From contig JACRJX010000015.1 of NCBI GenBank assembly GCA_016235595.1, positions 310,001 through 374,000 on the forward strand: a stretch of 64,000 nt of DNA. Direction: 5' to 3'. Both the position numbers and the translations under genes were made by a program. Each line of letters begins with the position of its first letter. The stretch's first letter is position 1. Positions 25,996-36,037 of this stretch are shown here, piece by piece. A model generated the notes under the pieces. That model was not told where the DNA came from. It was given only the letters and a program-made list of their open reading frames with translations, and did not search any database. Origin of the DNA: Verrucomicrobiota bacterium. GTDB lineage: Bacteria > Verrucomicrobiota > Verrucomicrobiia > CAIQCK01.

Positions 25996-26836
25996 ACGTC
26001 GCAGAGGGTGGCCGCTCCAGACGGCGATAGCCGGGCGGGCGGCGACGGCCTTCGCGCGGTGTGCAGCCGAAACGTTGGTGATAGTCGCGTGAAAATTCCT
26101 GGGATCGGGCGTAGCCGACACGAAAGGCGATTTCAGTGATCGGCAGGTCCGAGTGCTGCACGAGTCCATGCGCATAGCCGAGGCGGATTTCCTTCAGCCG
26201 CTTCATCGGTGGCGTGCCAGTGGCTGCCTTGCAGGCACGTATGATCGTGCGGACGCTGAAACCGCTCGATCGTTGGATGTCGGCGAGGGTGTGAGCGTCC
26301 TCCAGTCGTGAGCGCAGTTGTTTCTCGATGCGCCACCAGAGTCTTGTGCCCGGCTGCAACGGCGGCTGGAGGCCGGCGCGAGGCAGCAGAGACTGGAGCA
26401 GTTCGATCAGCGCGCGGTGACAACGAAGCTGCCGTTCCAGCGGCAGCAACGAGCGGTCGCGCCAGATCGCCAGCAGATGGCGGCCTTGTCGTAGCGTGGC
26501 GGGACCGGCACGTAACACGCGCCGGTCGTCAGGCTGTGGAGGAATCGCGGGCGCGTGGAAGTTGATGGTGATGAAACGCCACGGCGCGCGCAGGATTCGG
26601 CCGCGCACCGGCTCATTTTCATGATACCACACGACCGAGCCTTTGCCGAAAACTTCGGCCCGGCCTTCGGCCCACTGCTGGACCTCGCCGGAGATGACGA
26701 TGTGAAGCAAATGGCCGGGTAGACTCTGAGATTGGAACGGCCCTGTCTGGGTTCTTTCCACCTCGTCCACAAGCACCAGTCGCTCCACCGGCGCGGCGAG
26801 ACCTGTCTTCGCTGTGATGTCCATCGGGCAAGCCAT
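25994..26836 (-). CDS. AraC-family transcription regulator
   Basis: I choose the ATG at 26836 (MACPMDITAKTG), giving 280 residues; an alternative ATG is at 26824 and neither has a strong ribosome binding site. The N-terminal 150 residues look like a cupin-type sugar-sensing domain (GHLLHIVISGEVQQW, GKGSVVWYHENEPVRG). The C-terminus is a double HTH (TLADIQRSSGFSVRTIIRACK and ITEIAFRVGYARSQEFSRDYH). It is divergent from the 26950 gene with a 113-nt gap, so it probably controls that gene and the GH89/GH20 pair behind it. Confidence 0.9.
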   Translation of the reverse strand: MACPMDITAKTGLAAPVERLVLVDEVERTQTGPFQSQSLPGHLLHIVISGEVQQWAEGRAEVFGKGSVVWYHENEPVRGRILRAPWRFITINFHAPAIPPQPDDRRVLRAGPATLRQGRHLLAIWRDRSLLPLERQLRCHRALIELLQSLLPRAGLQPPLQPGTRLWWRIEKQLRSRLEDAHTLADIQRSSGFSVRTIIRACKAATGTPPMKRLKEIRLGYAHGLVQHSDLPITEIAFRVGYARSQEFSRDYHQRFGCTPREGRRRPPGYRRLERPPSAT

Positions 26837-26949
26837 GATGTTTCGTGTGCGGTTTGGAAATGGGAGATTGAAACGGCTTGGCAAGAATAGCGACATTTTT
26901 TTGCCGTCGTTGCGAAGCGCGTACCGAGGCTGTCTGATAGAAACGGTGC

Positions 26950-27735
26950 ATGGCGAAGATCTACTACGTCGGCGATTGGGCGGTGATGCTGGGTCCGATG
27001 TTTGCCGAGACCCCCTTCAACTACGCGTGGAAAGGCACGGACATTTTCAACTACGGGCACTGGCTGAAAAACGCTCTTGAGTCAGGCGGTGCTCATCAGG
27101 TGACGAGCGTGCCGACGTGGGAGTTCTACCGGCTGGCGCCGGGGCGCTATGAGGAAGTGCTGGCCGAGTATGACGCCTTCGTGTTCTCTGACGTGGAGTC
27201 TAAAAATTTCCAGCTCGCGCCGCAGTTCTTCGACCGGAGCCAGTTTGGCAGGAAGCCGCTGACGTTCCCGGACCGCGTGCGACTGACAGTGGAGGCATTG
27301 CGCGCGGGCAAACATATGATGTTTCTCGGTGGTTGGCTGAGCTTCAACGGCGAGATGGGCAAAGGCGGTTGGGGCCGCACGCAGTTGCGCGAGGTGCTGC
27401 CTGTTGAGTGTCTCGAACATGAGGATTTGTGCGAGAGCACCGAAGGCTGGCGAGGATGCGCGCGCAAGCCGAAGCATCCGGTTCTCGCCGGGATGAATCT
27501 GGCAACGATGCCGCCGATTCTCGGTTACAATATCGTCAAGCCGCGGCGCGGCTGCGATGTGCTGGCGGTGTGGGAAGGCACGCGCGACCCGATGCTGGCG
27601 GTCGGGCAGTTTGGCAAGGGCCGCGTGCTCGCCTACACATCGGATCCTGCGCCGCATTGGGGCTGTAATTTTGTTTACTGGGATGAATACAACCGGTTCT
27701 GGCAGAATGCCGCGAGCTGGTTGTTGGGCAAGTGA
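26950..27735 (+). CDS. putative glutamine-amidotransferase-like protein (PF07090 type)
   Basis: The 261-residue protein has no signal peptide. The pattern KIYYVGDWAVMLGPMF near the start, the central FLGGWLSFNGEMGKGGWGRT and the C-terminal GKGRVLAYTSDPAPHWG match the cytoplasmic GATase-like family PF07090 often found near carbohydrate-use genes. In this family the usual GATase nucleophile is not conserved, so enzyme activity is doubtful. It lies 12 nt before the GH89 gene and is likely the first gene of that operon. Confidence 0.8.
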   Translation: MAKIYYVGDWAVMLGPMFAETPFNYAWKGTDIFNYGHWLKNALESGGAHQVTSVPTWEFYRLAPGRYEEVLAEYDAFVFSDVESKNFQLAPQFFDRSQFGRKPLTFPDRVRLTVEALRAGKHMMFLGGWLSFNGEMGKGGWGRTQLREVLPVECLEHEDLCESTEGWRGCARKPKHPVLAGMNLATMPPILGYNIVKPRRGCDVLAVWEGTRDPMLAVGQFGKGRVLAYTSDPAPHWGCNFVYWDEYNRFWQNAASWLLGK

Positions 27736-27747
27736 AAGGATGTTGCC

Positions 27748-30348
27748 ATGAAACAATTCTTCAGAATGCTCCCGGGCTTGTTGTTGACGGTCTGTGTGTG
27801 CGCGGGAGAGCCGCACGATGCGACCCTGGCGACGAAATCCTTGCTGGCCCGCCTGATGCCCGGTCACGCCAATCAGTTCGATTTCGAGTTGATTGCTGCG
27901 GACAGCGGTCGCGACGTTTTCGAGATCGAGAGCCGCGGCAATAAAATCGTCATCCGCGGTAACAACGGCGTGGCGATGGCGATGGGACTGAACTGGTTTC
28001 TCAAGCATTACTGCCACTGCCATGTGTCATGGTATGGCAACCAATTGAACCTGCCGCAGCCGTTGCCGCGAGTGGCGCCGAAGGTCCGGCGGGTGAGTTG
28101 GACGAAGTATCGCTATTTTCTCAACTACTGTTGCTTTGGCTACTCACTGCCGTGGTGGGATTGGAAGCAGTGGGAGCGGCTCATTGATTGGATGGCGCTC
28201 AACGGCGTGAACATGCCGCTCTCGGTCACGGGCCAGGAAGCGATCTGGCAGGCGGTCTGCCGCCGGCTCGGCATGAGCGACGCGCAAATCACAGAGTTTC
28301 TCGCCGGGCCGCCGTATCTGCCGTTCCAGTGGATGGGTTGCCTGGATGGCTACGGTGGTCCGCTGCCGAAAAGTTGGGTCGCGCGTCACGAGGATCTGGG
28401 AAAGAAGATCCTCGCCCGTGAACGTGAATTGGGCATGACGCCGGTGCTGCAAGGCTTCACCGGTCATGTCCCTGCCGCTGTCGCGCAGTTGTTCCCGAAC
28501 GCGCCGCTCCAGCGCATTAAGTGGATCGAGTGGGAGACGCATTTGCTCGACCCGCTTGATCCTCTTTTTGCGAAGATCGCGCGGATGTTTCTGGAGGAGC
28601 AGAAGAAGCGATTCGGAACCGACCACCTTTACGCGGCGGACACGTTCATTGAGATGGTTCCACCGAACGGTGACCTGAAGTATCTGGCCGACCTCGGGCG
28701 CGCCATCTACGACGGCATGGCGGCAAGCGATCCGCGGGCGGTATGGGTGCTGCAAGGATGGGCGTTTATGAACCAGCGGAAGTTCTGGACGCAGCCGCGG
28801 TTCAAGTCGTTCCTCGATGCCATTCCGAACGATCGGATGGTCGTGCTCGACCTCTACTGTGAGACAACGCCGATGTGGGACAAGACCGACGCGTTTTGCG
28901 GCAAGCCGTGGCTTTGGTGCAATGTACAGAGTTTCGGGCGGACGGTCGGTTTGGGCGCGGCCCTGAACCGCAACAACGACGGTTTGCTGGCAGCGCGACA
29001 CGACCCGAAATGTGGCCAGCTTGCCGGGCTGGGCTTCGTCAATGAAGGGCTCTGCTACAACCCGGTCGCCTACGACCTGATGTTCGAGAACGCGTGGCGC
29101 GACGAAGCTGTGGATTTGAAAACGTGGATCGGTGATTACGCGCGCCATCGATACGGTTGCGCGAACAACAATGCGCAGCGTGGCTGGCAGGCGCTGCTGG
29201 ATACGGTCCTCAACCTCCCGACACGAAGCATGTCGGCGATCACTTCCGCGCCGTCACTGGAGAAGTCCCGCTGGACGGTTCCCTATGATGAGGCGCGTCT
29301 GGTTGAGGCGTGGCGCGCGTTGCTTCAGGCAGCAGGCGAATTCGCCAGGGTGGATACGTTTCGCTTCGATTTGGTGAACGTCGCGCGGCAGGTGCTGGCT
29401 GATCACGCGGGTCAGATCCACAATGACATGGCTAGGGCGTGGCGCGCGAAAGATCTCACGCAATTTGAAAAAGCGTCACAGCGATTTCTTGAACTGATGG
29501 GTGATCTCGATGAGTTGCTTGGCACGCGACAGGAATTTCTGCTCGGCGGCTGGCTCGAAGACGCCAAGCGCTGGGGCGCGACGCCGGCCGAGCGCGCAAC
29601 GTGCGAGTGGAACGCCCGCCGCGTGCTGACGCTCTGGGGCGAGACCTATGCGATCAATGACTATGCGCGCAGGCAGTGGTCCGGAATGCTCTCCGGCTAC
29701 TACGCGCCGCGGTGGAAACGGTTCCTTGATGTGGCCATTGAATCGTTGCGTGACAACAAACGGTTGGACGGCAAGAAGCACAACGAAGAGGGTTTGAAGT
29801 GGATCGCGCAATGGGCCGACCGTCGCGAAACCTTCCCGGCAAGGCCGCGTGGCGACAGCATCGCCGTCGCGCGGAAGCTCTGGACAAAATACGCCGACGC
29901 GCTCAAGCCAAGGCCGGTTACGCTCGACGCTGTCAGTTTGACCACCGGCAAACCGGCGACGTGTTCGAGCGCGCTGCCACAGTATCCCGCGCGCCTCGCA
30001 AACGACGGCGTTCGCTCTGACACCGACCGTTACTGGGCCACCAACGTGCAGCGCGACCCTGCTGCATGGTGGCAGGTGGACCTGGAGAAGCCGACGACGG
30101 TTGGCCGCGTGGTTGTCGTCTGCTTCTTTGGCGACAACCGTTGCTACGGTTTCACGGTTGAAGTTTCCAACGATGCCCAGCACTGGGAAATGGTCGCCGA
30201 CCGCCGCGACAATAAGGAGCCGTCCACTGACAGTGGTTACACTTGCGCCTTCCCGCCCCGCCCGGCGCGTTATATTCGTATCACGCAAACCTGCAACTCA
30301 GCCAACACTGGCCGCCATCTGGTGGAAGTCATGGCTTTCGAAAGGTAA
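27748..30348 (+). CDS. secreted alpha-N-acetylglucosaminidase, GH89, with C-terminal discoidin domain
   Basis: The 866-residue protein has a signal peptide (LLLTVCVCAG). The NAGLU N-terminal domain is followed by a TIM barrel starting near MALNGVNMPLSVTGQE. The two catalytic glutamates of the family align with E302 (ADTFIEMVPP; human NAGLU has TFNEMQPP) and E433 (FVNEGLCYN). A helical domain follows, then a discoidin/F5-8 type C domain at about 725-866 that should bind carbohydrate. The enzyme removes terminal alpha-linked GlcNAc, as in heparan sulfate or mucin-type glycans. Its stop is 4 nt from the next start. Confidence 0.95.
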   Translation: MKQFFRMLPGLLLTVCVCAGEPHDATLATKSLLARLMPGHANQFDFELIAADSGRDVFEIESRGNKIVIRGNNGVAMAMGLNWFLKHYCHCHVSWYGNQLNLPQPLPRVAPKVRRVSWTKYRYFLNYCCFGYSLPWWDWKQWERLIDWMALNGVNMPLSVTGQEAIWQAVCRRLGMSDAQITEFLAGPPYLPFQWMGCLDGYGGPLPKSWVARHEDLGKKILARERELGMTPVLQGFTGHVPAAVAQLFPNAPLQRIKWIEWETHLLDPLDPLFAKIARMFLEEQKKRFGTDHLYAADTFIEMVPPNGDLKYLADLGRAIYDGMAASDPRAVWVLQGWAFMNQRKFWTQPRFKSFLDAIPNDRMVVLDLYCETTPMWDKTDAFCGKPWLWCNVQSFGRTVGLGAALNRNNDGLLAARHDPKCGQLAGLGFVNEGLCYNPVAYDLMFENAWRDEAVDLKTWIGDYARHRYGCANNNAQRGWQALLDTVLNLPTRSMSAITSAPSLEKSRWTVPYDEARLVEAWRALLQAAGEFARVDTFRFDLVNVARQVLADHAGQIHNDMARAWRAKDLTQFEKASQRFLELMGDLDELLGTRQEFLLGGWLEDAKRWGATPAERATCEWNARRVLTLWGETYAINDYARRQWSGMLSGYYAPRWKRFLDVAIESLRDNKRLDGKKHNEEGLKWIAQWADRRETFPARPRGDSIAVARKLWTKYADALKPRPVTLDAVSLTTGKPATCSSALPQYPARLANDGVRSDTDRYWATNVQRDPAAWWQVDLEKPTTVGRVVVVCFFGDNRCYGFTVEVSNDAQHWEMVADRRDNKEPSTDSGYTCAFPPRPARYIRITQTCNSANTGRHLVEVMAFER

Positions 30349-30352
30349 GACA

Positions 30353-33300
30353 ATGATTCGCGCAATTGCTTTTCTCATGTTTCTGGCCGGCAGCGTCCTG
30401 GCCGCGTCGCCCGAGCAGGTGATTCCACAGCCTCGTGACGTGAACACGAGCGGCGCCGACTTCATTCTCGATGGGGATGCCGGCGTTGTGCTTGGCAAGC
30501 CGGACGACGAACAAGACCGGTTCGCGGCGGGAATGTTATGCGAGGAGTTGAAAACGAAACTGGCCGGCAAGGCGAAACGTCCAATCCTCATAGGCATTGC
30601 GAACCGCGACGCGGCGGTGCGGGGGGCGTGTGAGCGGCACGGGCTGGCGGTGACGAAAGAACTCGGTGATGAAGGCTATGTGCTGGATGTGAACGCCGAC
30701 GGTGTCGTCGCGGCGGCCAACGCGCCAGCGGGCGTGTTCTATGCGGTGCAGACGCTGCGGCAGCTTGTGAAACGGCTGCCGGATGGCCGTGTGGCCATTG
30801 TGGGGGCGCGCATTCGCGACTGGCCGGGGTTGCGTTATCGCGCGTGCCAGGACGACGTGAGCCGCGGGCCGGTGCCGACGATGGAGTATTTCAAGAAGCA
30901 GATTCGCACACTGGCGGCGTTCAAGATCAACGTCTTCTGTCTTTACACCGAACACGTCTTCAAGTTTCGAAAATACCCGCAAATCGCGCCGGAGGGCGGC
31001 GAGATCACCGCCGAGCAGACTCGTGAATTGATCGCCTACGGCAAGAAGCATCATGTCGAGTTGTTGCCGCAGATTCAGTCGTTCGCTCATCAGGCGCACA
31101 TTCTCAAGCATCCGGAGTTCGCCGAACTTCGCGAGATGCCGGAGGGCGGTCACGTGTTCTGTCCGCTGAACGAGGGCACCTACAAGCTGCTTGCCGACCT
31201 CTACTCGGAGTTCGTGCCGGTCCACGAAATGAAGTTCTTCCACGTGGGTTGTGACGAGACGTTTGAACTGGGCAAGGGCCGCAGCAAGGAGAAGGCCGCC
31301 GAAATCGGCGTGGACGGCCTCTACCTCCAGCACATGAAACGGCTGCGCGAAATCCTGAAGCCCTACGGGAAACGGCTGATGTTCTGGGGCGACATCGCGC
31401 TCCATCACAAGGATATGATCCCGAAACTGCCGAAGGACTACGTCGTGATGAACTGGACCTACGGCGGCGCGACGAACTACATGGCGCGGCTGGAGCCGTT
31501 CAAGGCGGCCGGCCTCGACCAGTGGGTTTGTCCCGGCGTGAGTTGCTGGAACCAAATATTCCCGAACTACGTTGTTGCGCGGACCAACATCGCGTATTTC
31601 GTCCGCGACGGCGCGGCGATGGGCGCGCAGGGCATGCTCAACACCGCTTGGGACGATGACGGCGAGAACCTCACCGAATACAACTGGTATGGATTCCTTT
31701 GGTCAGCCGACTGCGCATGGCAGCCGGAGCGGTTCGACACGGCGCGGTTTGACGCGGCGTTCGCGCCGGTGTTCTATGGCGCCGATGTGCCGGAATTGAC
31801 CGAGGCTGTCAATCTGCTCGGCGGTTTTCACTCGGTGCTGCGCGCGCAGCAGGCTTCCGACGCCGTGTTCTGGGAAGACCCGTTCACAGGACGAAGACCT
31901 GCGGGCGCCGACCTCACGAAGCGATTGCAGCAGATCGCTGAATTGTCCGGGCGCGTGCGGACGCTCATTGGCCAGAGCCGGTCAAAGGTGCGCGCCAACG
32001 AGGCAAGCCTCGACGCGATGGTGTTCGCCGCGAGCCGTTGGGGACTCCTCGCGCGGAAGTTCCTGATCGCGGATGAAATCGCCGCCGCCTATCGCCGCGC
32101 CGCGGATGAGCCGCAGAACCACCGGCCAGCCAAAGTCGCATTGCGCACCGGCGCGGCGCGACTGCGGGCGCTGGCGACGGAAGTCAACCGCTTGGGCGCG
32201 GAGTATCGACGGCTCTGGCTGGTTGAAAACCGGCCGTATTATCTGGAAACGATCACGGCGCGCTACGACGCGCTGGCAGCGCGGTTCGAGGCGAAGGCGC
32301 AGCAACTCGACGAAACGCTTGCGGCTTACGAAGAAACCAAACTGTTGCCGGAGCCGGAGAAACTCGGTCTCGGTGACCGCAGCGCAATCCGCCGAAGCCG
32401 GGGGCCGGAGCCGTCCGAGCAGCCGAAGAGTTTCGCCACGCACTGCAAGTGGTGGAATAACGACTGGACATACCGCGTGCTGGTGAAGCTCGAAGCGGGC
32501 AAGTATGACCGCGTGGATTATCCTGTGGAGGCGGCACTCGATTTCACGCGTCTGCTGCGAGCCGCGAATAATGATGGTGCGTTTGAGCCGCGTTCCGTCC
32601 GCGTGGTGGAGCACGCTGCCGATGGCGCGCTGGTGGGCGAAGTGCCGAGCCAGTTCGACCCCGCCGCCAAATTTGATGCGCAACAGCACGCCGCCGGCAA
32701 TGTCGTGTGGATCGCACGCGGCAGAACGCAGCCGAAGACGCCCCGATACTTCTTTGTCTACTTCGACAGCGCGCCAAAGCCGGCAGCGGGTTACTCCGGT
32801 CTGCAAACGCGCGATAACTGGATTGAGAATTCCGTCATCAAAGCGCAGCTCGGCGCCGAGGGCGGTCACGCCTACATCTGGCAGGTGAAGGCGCTCGGCG
32901 GTCTCGACATCACGCAGCCCGGCGAACGCGGTTGGGCTGGCTTCCTCGATGTACAAGGCTACCGCAGCGAGACGTTTGCGCTGGAGTGTGAAGCTCGCGG
33001 GCCGGTGCTCGTGCGCTATCGTATGAAAGCGCCGGACGGGTTCACAAAAGTCGTCAGTTTCTATGGCGAGCAGCCGTGGTGCGAGATGCAGTTGAGCCAG
33101 CCCGCAAGCTATTGCTGGAACTTCGACAACGCCGACCTCATGTCCGCTTCCTGCAAGACGCCCGGCCAGTTCTGTTTCTCCAATGGCAGGACAGGCGGTC
33201 TGCCAAAGCCCGGGGTGGTGAGCGAAGCGGAGCCGAAGACAACGTGGGGCGCGAAGTTTCGCCCTGACGGCTTGACGCTCGCTTGCATCACGCCTGACGA

Positions 33301-33505
33301 ACCCGCCACGCATCGCGCCGGCCCCGGCGGCGGCATGGGCGGCGTCGGCGTTGAAGGCGCAGGTGGCGCGGCGCACTTCATGGTCTTTGGAGGCGTGCTC
33401 GAAGACAAAGCGAACGTCGCGAAAGCGATGGAGACCTTGCGGCGCACGATGACGCTGGCGAATCCGCCGGCCCTGTCCATCGCTCCTGTGGAGAAGCGAC
33501 CGTAG
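30353..33505 (+). CDS. secreted GH20-like beta-N-acetylhexosaminidase with a large C-terminal domain
   Basis: I start at ATG 30353 (AAGG ribosome binding site, signal peptide IRAIAFLMFLAGSVLAA), giving 1050 residues, rather than the 30101 start inside the GH89 gene. Residues 20-130 form the typical GH20 N-terminal domain. The barrel holds the catalytic pair D301-E302 in HVGCDETFE (usual form HxGGDE, so one Gly is replaced by Cys). After about residue 610 a helical part precedes a further 350 residues beginning near WNNDWTYRVLVKLEAG, which resemble RIFT-barrel domains. This extra domain is unusual for GH20. It is coupled to GH89, as expected for joint removal of N-acetylhexosamines. Confidence 0.88.
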   Translation: MIRAIAFLMFLAGSVLAASPEQVIPQPRDVNTSGADFILDGDAGVVLGKPDDEQDRFAAGMLCEELKTKLAGKAKRPILIGIANRDAAVRGACERHGLAVTKELGDEGYVLDVNADGVVAAANAPAGVFYAVQTLRQLVKRLPDGRVAIVGARIRDWPGLRYRACQDDVSRGPVPTMEYFKKQIRTLAAFKINVFCLYTEHVFKFRKYPQIAPEGGEITAEQTRELIAYGKKHHVELLPQIQSFAHQAHILKHPEFAELREMPEGGHVFCPLNEGTYKLLADLYSEFVPVHEMKFFHVGCDETFELGKGRSKEKAAEIGVDGLYLQHMKRLREILKPYGKRLMFWGDIALHHKDMIPKLPKDYVVMNWTYGGATNYMARLEPFKAAGLDQWVCPGVSCWNQIFPNYVVARTNIAYFVRDGAAMGAQGMLNTAWDDDGENLTEYNWYGFLWSADCAWQPERFDTARFDAAFAPVFYGADVPELTEAVNLLGGFHSVLRAQQASDAVFWEDPFTGRRPAGADLTKRLQQIAELSGRVRTLIGQSRSKVRANEASLDAMVFAASRWGLLARKFLIADEIAAAYRRAADEPQNHRPAKVALRTGAARLRALATEVNRLGAEYRRLWLVENRPYYLETITARYDALAARFEAKAQQLDETLAAYEETKLLPEPEKLGLGDRSAIRRSRGPEPSEQPKSFATHCKWWNNDWTYRVLVKLEAGKYDRVDYPVEAALDFTRLLRAANNDGAFEPRSVRVVEHAADGALVGEVPSQFDPAAKFDAQQHAAGNVVWIARGRTQPKTPRYFFVYFDSAPKPAAGYSGLQTRDNWIENSVIKAQLGAEGGHAYIWQVKALGGLDITQPGERGWAGFLDVQGYRSETFALECEARGPVLVRYRMKAPDGFTKVVSFYGEQPWCEMQLSQPASYCWNFDNADLMSASCKTPGQFCFSNGRTGGLPKPGVVSEAEPKTTWGAKFRPDGLTLACITPDEPATHRAGPGGGMGGVGVEGAGGAAHFMVFGGVLEDKANVAKAMETLRRTMTLANPPALSIAPVEKRP

Positions 33506-33574
33506 TCTTGACTTGGCTCGGTGCGGTCGCCGGCGTAGTCTGCGCGCGTCACCAACAACCTTGCAGAATCGATT

Positions 33575-34525
33575 ATGAAGACAACTCGCACCTCCTCATC
33601 TTACCTCAACCGTCGTCAGTTCCTCGGTGCCGTCGCGGCAACCTTTGCCACGTCATGCGCCACCACCGACACCGGTGGCGGGTATCAGATCGGCTGCTAC
33701 ACACGGCCGTGGGGTGAGCACGACTGGCGCGTGGCGCTCGATGCCATTGCCGGGGCCGGCTTCAAACATGCCGGGTTGATGACGACCAACACCAAGAACC
33801 ATCTCGTCATTTCCGCCGCGTCCACCGTTGAGGAAGCTCACGCAGTGGGCGAGGAGTGCAAGAAGCGAGGGCTGAAAGTGGCGTCACTTTGGGGTGGCGG
33901 GTTCGCGGTGGAGAAGTCGCTCGAAGTCGGCGTCGCGGATCTAAAGAAGCTCATCGACAACTGTGTCGCTTGCGGCACGACGCAACTGATGGTTGGCGGC
34001 ACGGGCAACCCGAAGCTCCACGAGGTCTATTACAAGGCCGTCGCCGAGGCGTGCGACTACGCCGCCACGAAAGGCGTCGTTCTCAGCGTCAAGCCTCACG
34101 GCGGCAGCAATTCCACCGGCGCGCAATGCAGGAAGATCGTCGAGTTGGTTGGCAAGAAGAACTTCGGCCTTTGGTATGATCCCGGCAATATCTTCTTCTA
34201 TTCCAACGCCGCGCTTGATCCAGTGCAGGACTCCGCGACCGTGGACGGTCTCGTGGTCGGCATGAGCGTCAAGGATTACCGGCCCATGAAGGAAGACCCC
34301 GCCGCGCCGGCCAAGAAGAAGAGCCCCTACACCGGTGATGTCGCGCTCACGCCCGGCACCGGCATGGTGCACTTCAAGGCCGTGATGGCCAATCTCAAGA
34401 AAGGCGGCTTCACCAAAGGCCCGCTCATTGTCGAATGTCTGGAGAAAGGCGACCTGCCCGCGCTCGCCGCCGAGGCGAAGAAGGCGCGTGTGTTCCTGGA
34501 GGAACTGACCGGGCAGAAGGCGTGA
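33575..34525 (+). CDS. Tat-exported sugar phosphate isomerase/epimerase-like TIM-barrel protein
   Basis: The 316-residue protein begins with a twin-arginine signal (NRRQFLGAVAATFATSC), whose C could be a lipobox. The rest is a xylose-isomerase-like TIM barrel: IGCYTRPWGEHDW, a central GTTQLMVGG, and metal-binding-like segments VLSVKPHGG, LWYDPGNI and LIVECL. Members act as epimerases or isomerases on sugars such as inosose or tagatose derivatives, usually in the cytoplasm; here the signal implies export. It lies 69 nt after the GH20 gene and is convergent with the next gene (9-nt gap). Confidence 0.9.
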   Translation: MKTTRTSSSYLNRRQFLGAVAATFATSCATTDTGGGYQIGCYTRPWGEHDWRVALDAIAGAGFKHAGLMTTNTKNHLVISAASTVEEAHAVGEECKKRGLKVASLWGGGFAVEKSLEVGVADLKKLIDNCVACGTTQLMVGGTGNPKLHEVYYKAVAEACDYAATKGVVLSVKPHGGSNSTGAQCRKIVELVGKKNFGLWYDPGNIFFYSNAALDPVQDSATVDGLVVGMSVKDYRPMKEDPAAPAKKKSPYTGDVALTPGTGMVHFKAVMANLKKGGFTKGPLIVECLEKGDLPALAAEAKKARVFLEELTGQKA

Positions 34526-34534
34526 CCGCCGGGG

Positions 34535-36037
34535 TTATTTCGCGTTTGTAGGAAACGTCAGCCGCATCGGTCCGAGTGGCTGGCCGAGGCTGACCGAAAT
34601 GAGCGCGTCGGGCGGAATGATCTTCCATCCTTCGGTCTTGCCGCTTGATTGACCCTCTGCTTGAGTCGCTGAGAAAAGGAATCGGGGCGAAATAGCGGTG
34701 CGGGCGATGCGGCCATCAGCGAGCTTGATCTCCAAATACGCGTGACCCACGCCGAAAATGGCGCGGCCTGAGTTATCGATCGTTACTTCATTGGTGAGCC
34801 GCAACAGTTTCAGTTTCTCCTTTGGAATTGAGATCCGTTTTTCGCCCGCGAAAGCATTGCTGTTGCGCATTGTCGCGCCAAGCTGCGCCGTGGCGACACG
34901 TTCGCCGTTGAGCGAGACGCCAATCTCCGCCCCGTCCTCGGCCCACGAACACAGTGCAAGCGTCGCGGCAGTCACTTGCTTGAGCGCCGCTTCCGTCACG
35001 GTCACTGTTGGGGGCGGCAGGGGTTTCTTGATGTCCGTGATCTGGCCCGGCTTGCGCCACTCAAACTCGCGGATGACCTTCGCTCCGGAGCGATACTGCA
35101 CGCGCACGCATTCGCCGTTGACCGTCACGAGGAACAGGCCGGCTGGCAGGCCGGAGAGATAACCCCAATAGTAGCTCATCTCATCCCTCGGGATCATCAG
35201 CGTGCGACGTTCTTCCATCGGCACCAGCGTCGTGCTGATTGGGCAGGCGGCGCCTTGGATTTGCGTGAGGGTGGCGCCTTCGAACCGTCGCACCCACGCT
35301 GACGTGTTGTGAGTGTGGCCGCAGAAAAAAGCGTCCACCGGGAACTGCTTGAAGATGGGCAGCAGCGAATCGGTGAAACGCTGACTGCTGAATCCCGGCC
35401 GGATGAGCGTCCATAGCGGGTAGTGCGCAAACATGAAGATATGCCGGACACCGGCGGTACGGGCGCTCGCGAGCAACTCCTCGGCAAGCTTCCGTTGTGC
35501 GTCGAAGTCCGCCGCCGCATAGTCGAGGAAGACGAAGCATGCGTTGCCGTAACGAAACCCGTAACAATTCTGCGTTACCGCCGCGCCCAACTCACGCGAC
35601 AGAAACGGCAGCGCCACCTCTGGAAACGCCTTGCCGCCGCCGTGCTTGTCGTGATTACCCACGGCAATGAACAATGGCAGCCGGAACTGTTCTGCGACGT
35701 CCTTCAGCGCGAACGTTAGTTCCTCCTTCATCTCGTCGTAATTGGCCTGGCGGAACACGCGCTTGCCGTTCTTGATACCGTAGGTGCCGCCCTCGGCGAT
35801 GTCGCCGGTCTGGCAGACGAACGCAAAGGGCGGCTGGCAATCCTTGATGCTGCTGGCGATACCAGCAATGACTTTGCTGAACTCGAATTGCGGCCGCTTG
35901 TAATGCACGTCGCCGAGCACGACGAAGCTGAACGGTTTCGCCGAATCCGATAACACTGGCAACTCGGCGGCCCGCGCAGACGCCGCGGCTGCAAGTGCCA
36001 GCATGATGATGGTGCAACGCCAGAAGATGACTCTCAT
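34535..36037 (-). CDS. secreted calcineurin-like metallophosphoesterase
   Basis: I start at ATG 36037 (MRVIFWRCTIIMLALAAAASARA), which gives a clean signal peptide and 500 residues, rather than 36085. All five metal-ligand blocks are present in order: GDVHY, TGDIAE, GNHDKH, FAHYPLW and CGHTHN. The second half (about 300-500) is a beta-rich domain of unknown function (TEAALKQVTAATLALCSWAEDG). The family hydrolyses phosphomonoesters or diesters; the substrate cannot be told. It is divergent from the 36171 gene, with palindromes in the intervening region. Confidence 0.93.
   Translation of the reverse strand: MRVIFWRCTIIMLALAAAASARAAELPVLSDSAKPFSFVVLGDVHYKRPQFEFSKVIAGIASSIKDCQPPFAFVCQTGDIAEGGTYGIKNGKRVFRQANYDEMKEELTFALKDVAEQFRLPLFIAVGNHDKHGGGKAFPEVALPFLSRELGAAVTQNCYGFRYGNACFVFLDYAAADFDAQRKLAEELLASARTAGVRHIFMFAHYPLWTLIRPGFSSQRFTDSLLPIFKQFPVDAFFCGHTHNTSAWVRRFEGATLTQIQGAACPISTTLVPMEERRTLMIPRDEMSYYWGYLSGLPAGLFLVTVNGECVRVQYRSGAKVIREFEWRKPGQITDIKKPLPPPTVTVTEAALKQVTAATLALCSWAEDGAEIGVSLNGERVATAQLGATMRNSNAFAGEKRISIPKEKLKLLRLTNEVTIDNSGRAIFGVGHAYLEIKLADGRIARTAISPRFLFSATQAEGQSSGKTEGWKIIPPDALISVSLGQPLGPMRLTFPTNAK

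Noticed and set aside
31982-33376. 464-aa open frame on the minus strand
   Set aside because: Shadow of the GH20-like gene; composition of an antisense frame.
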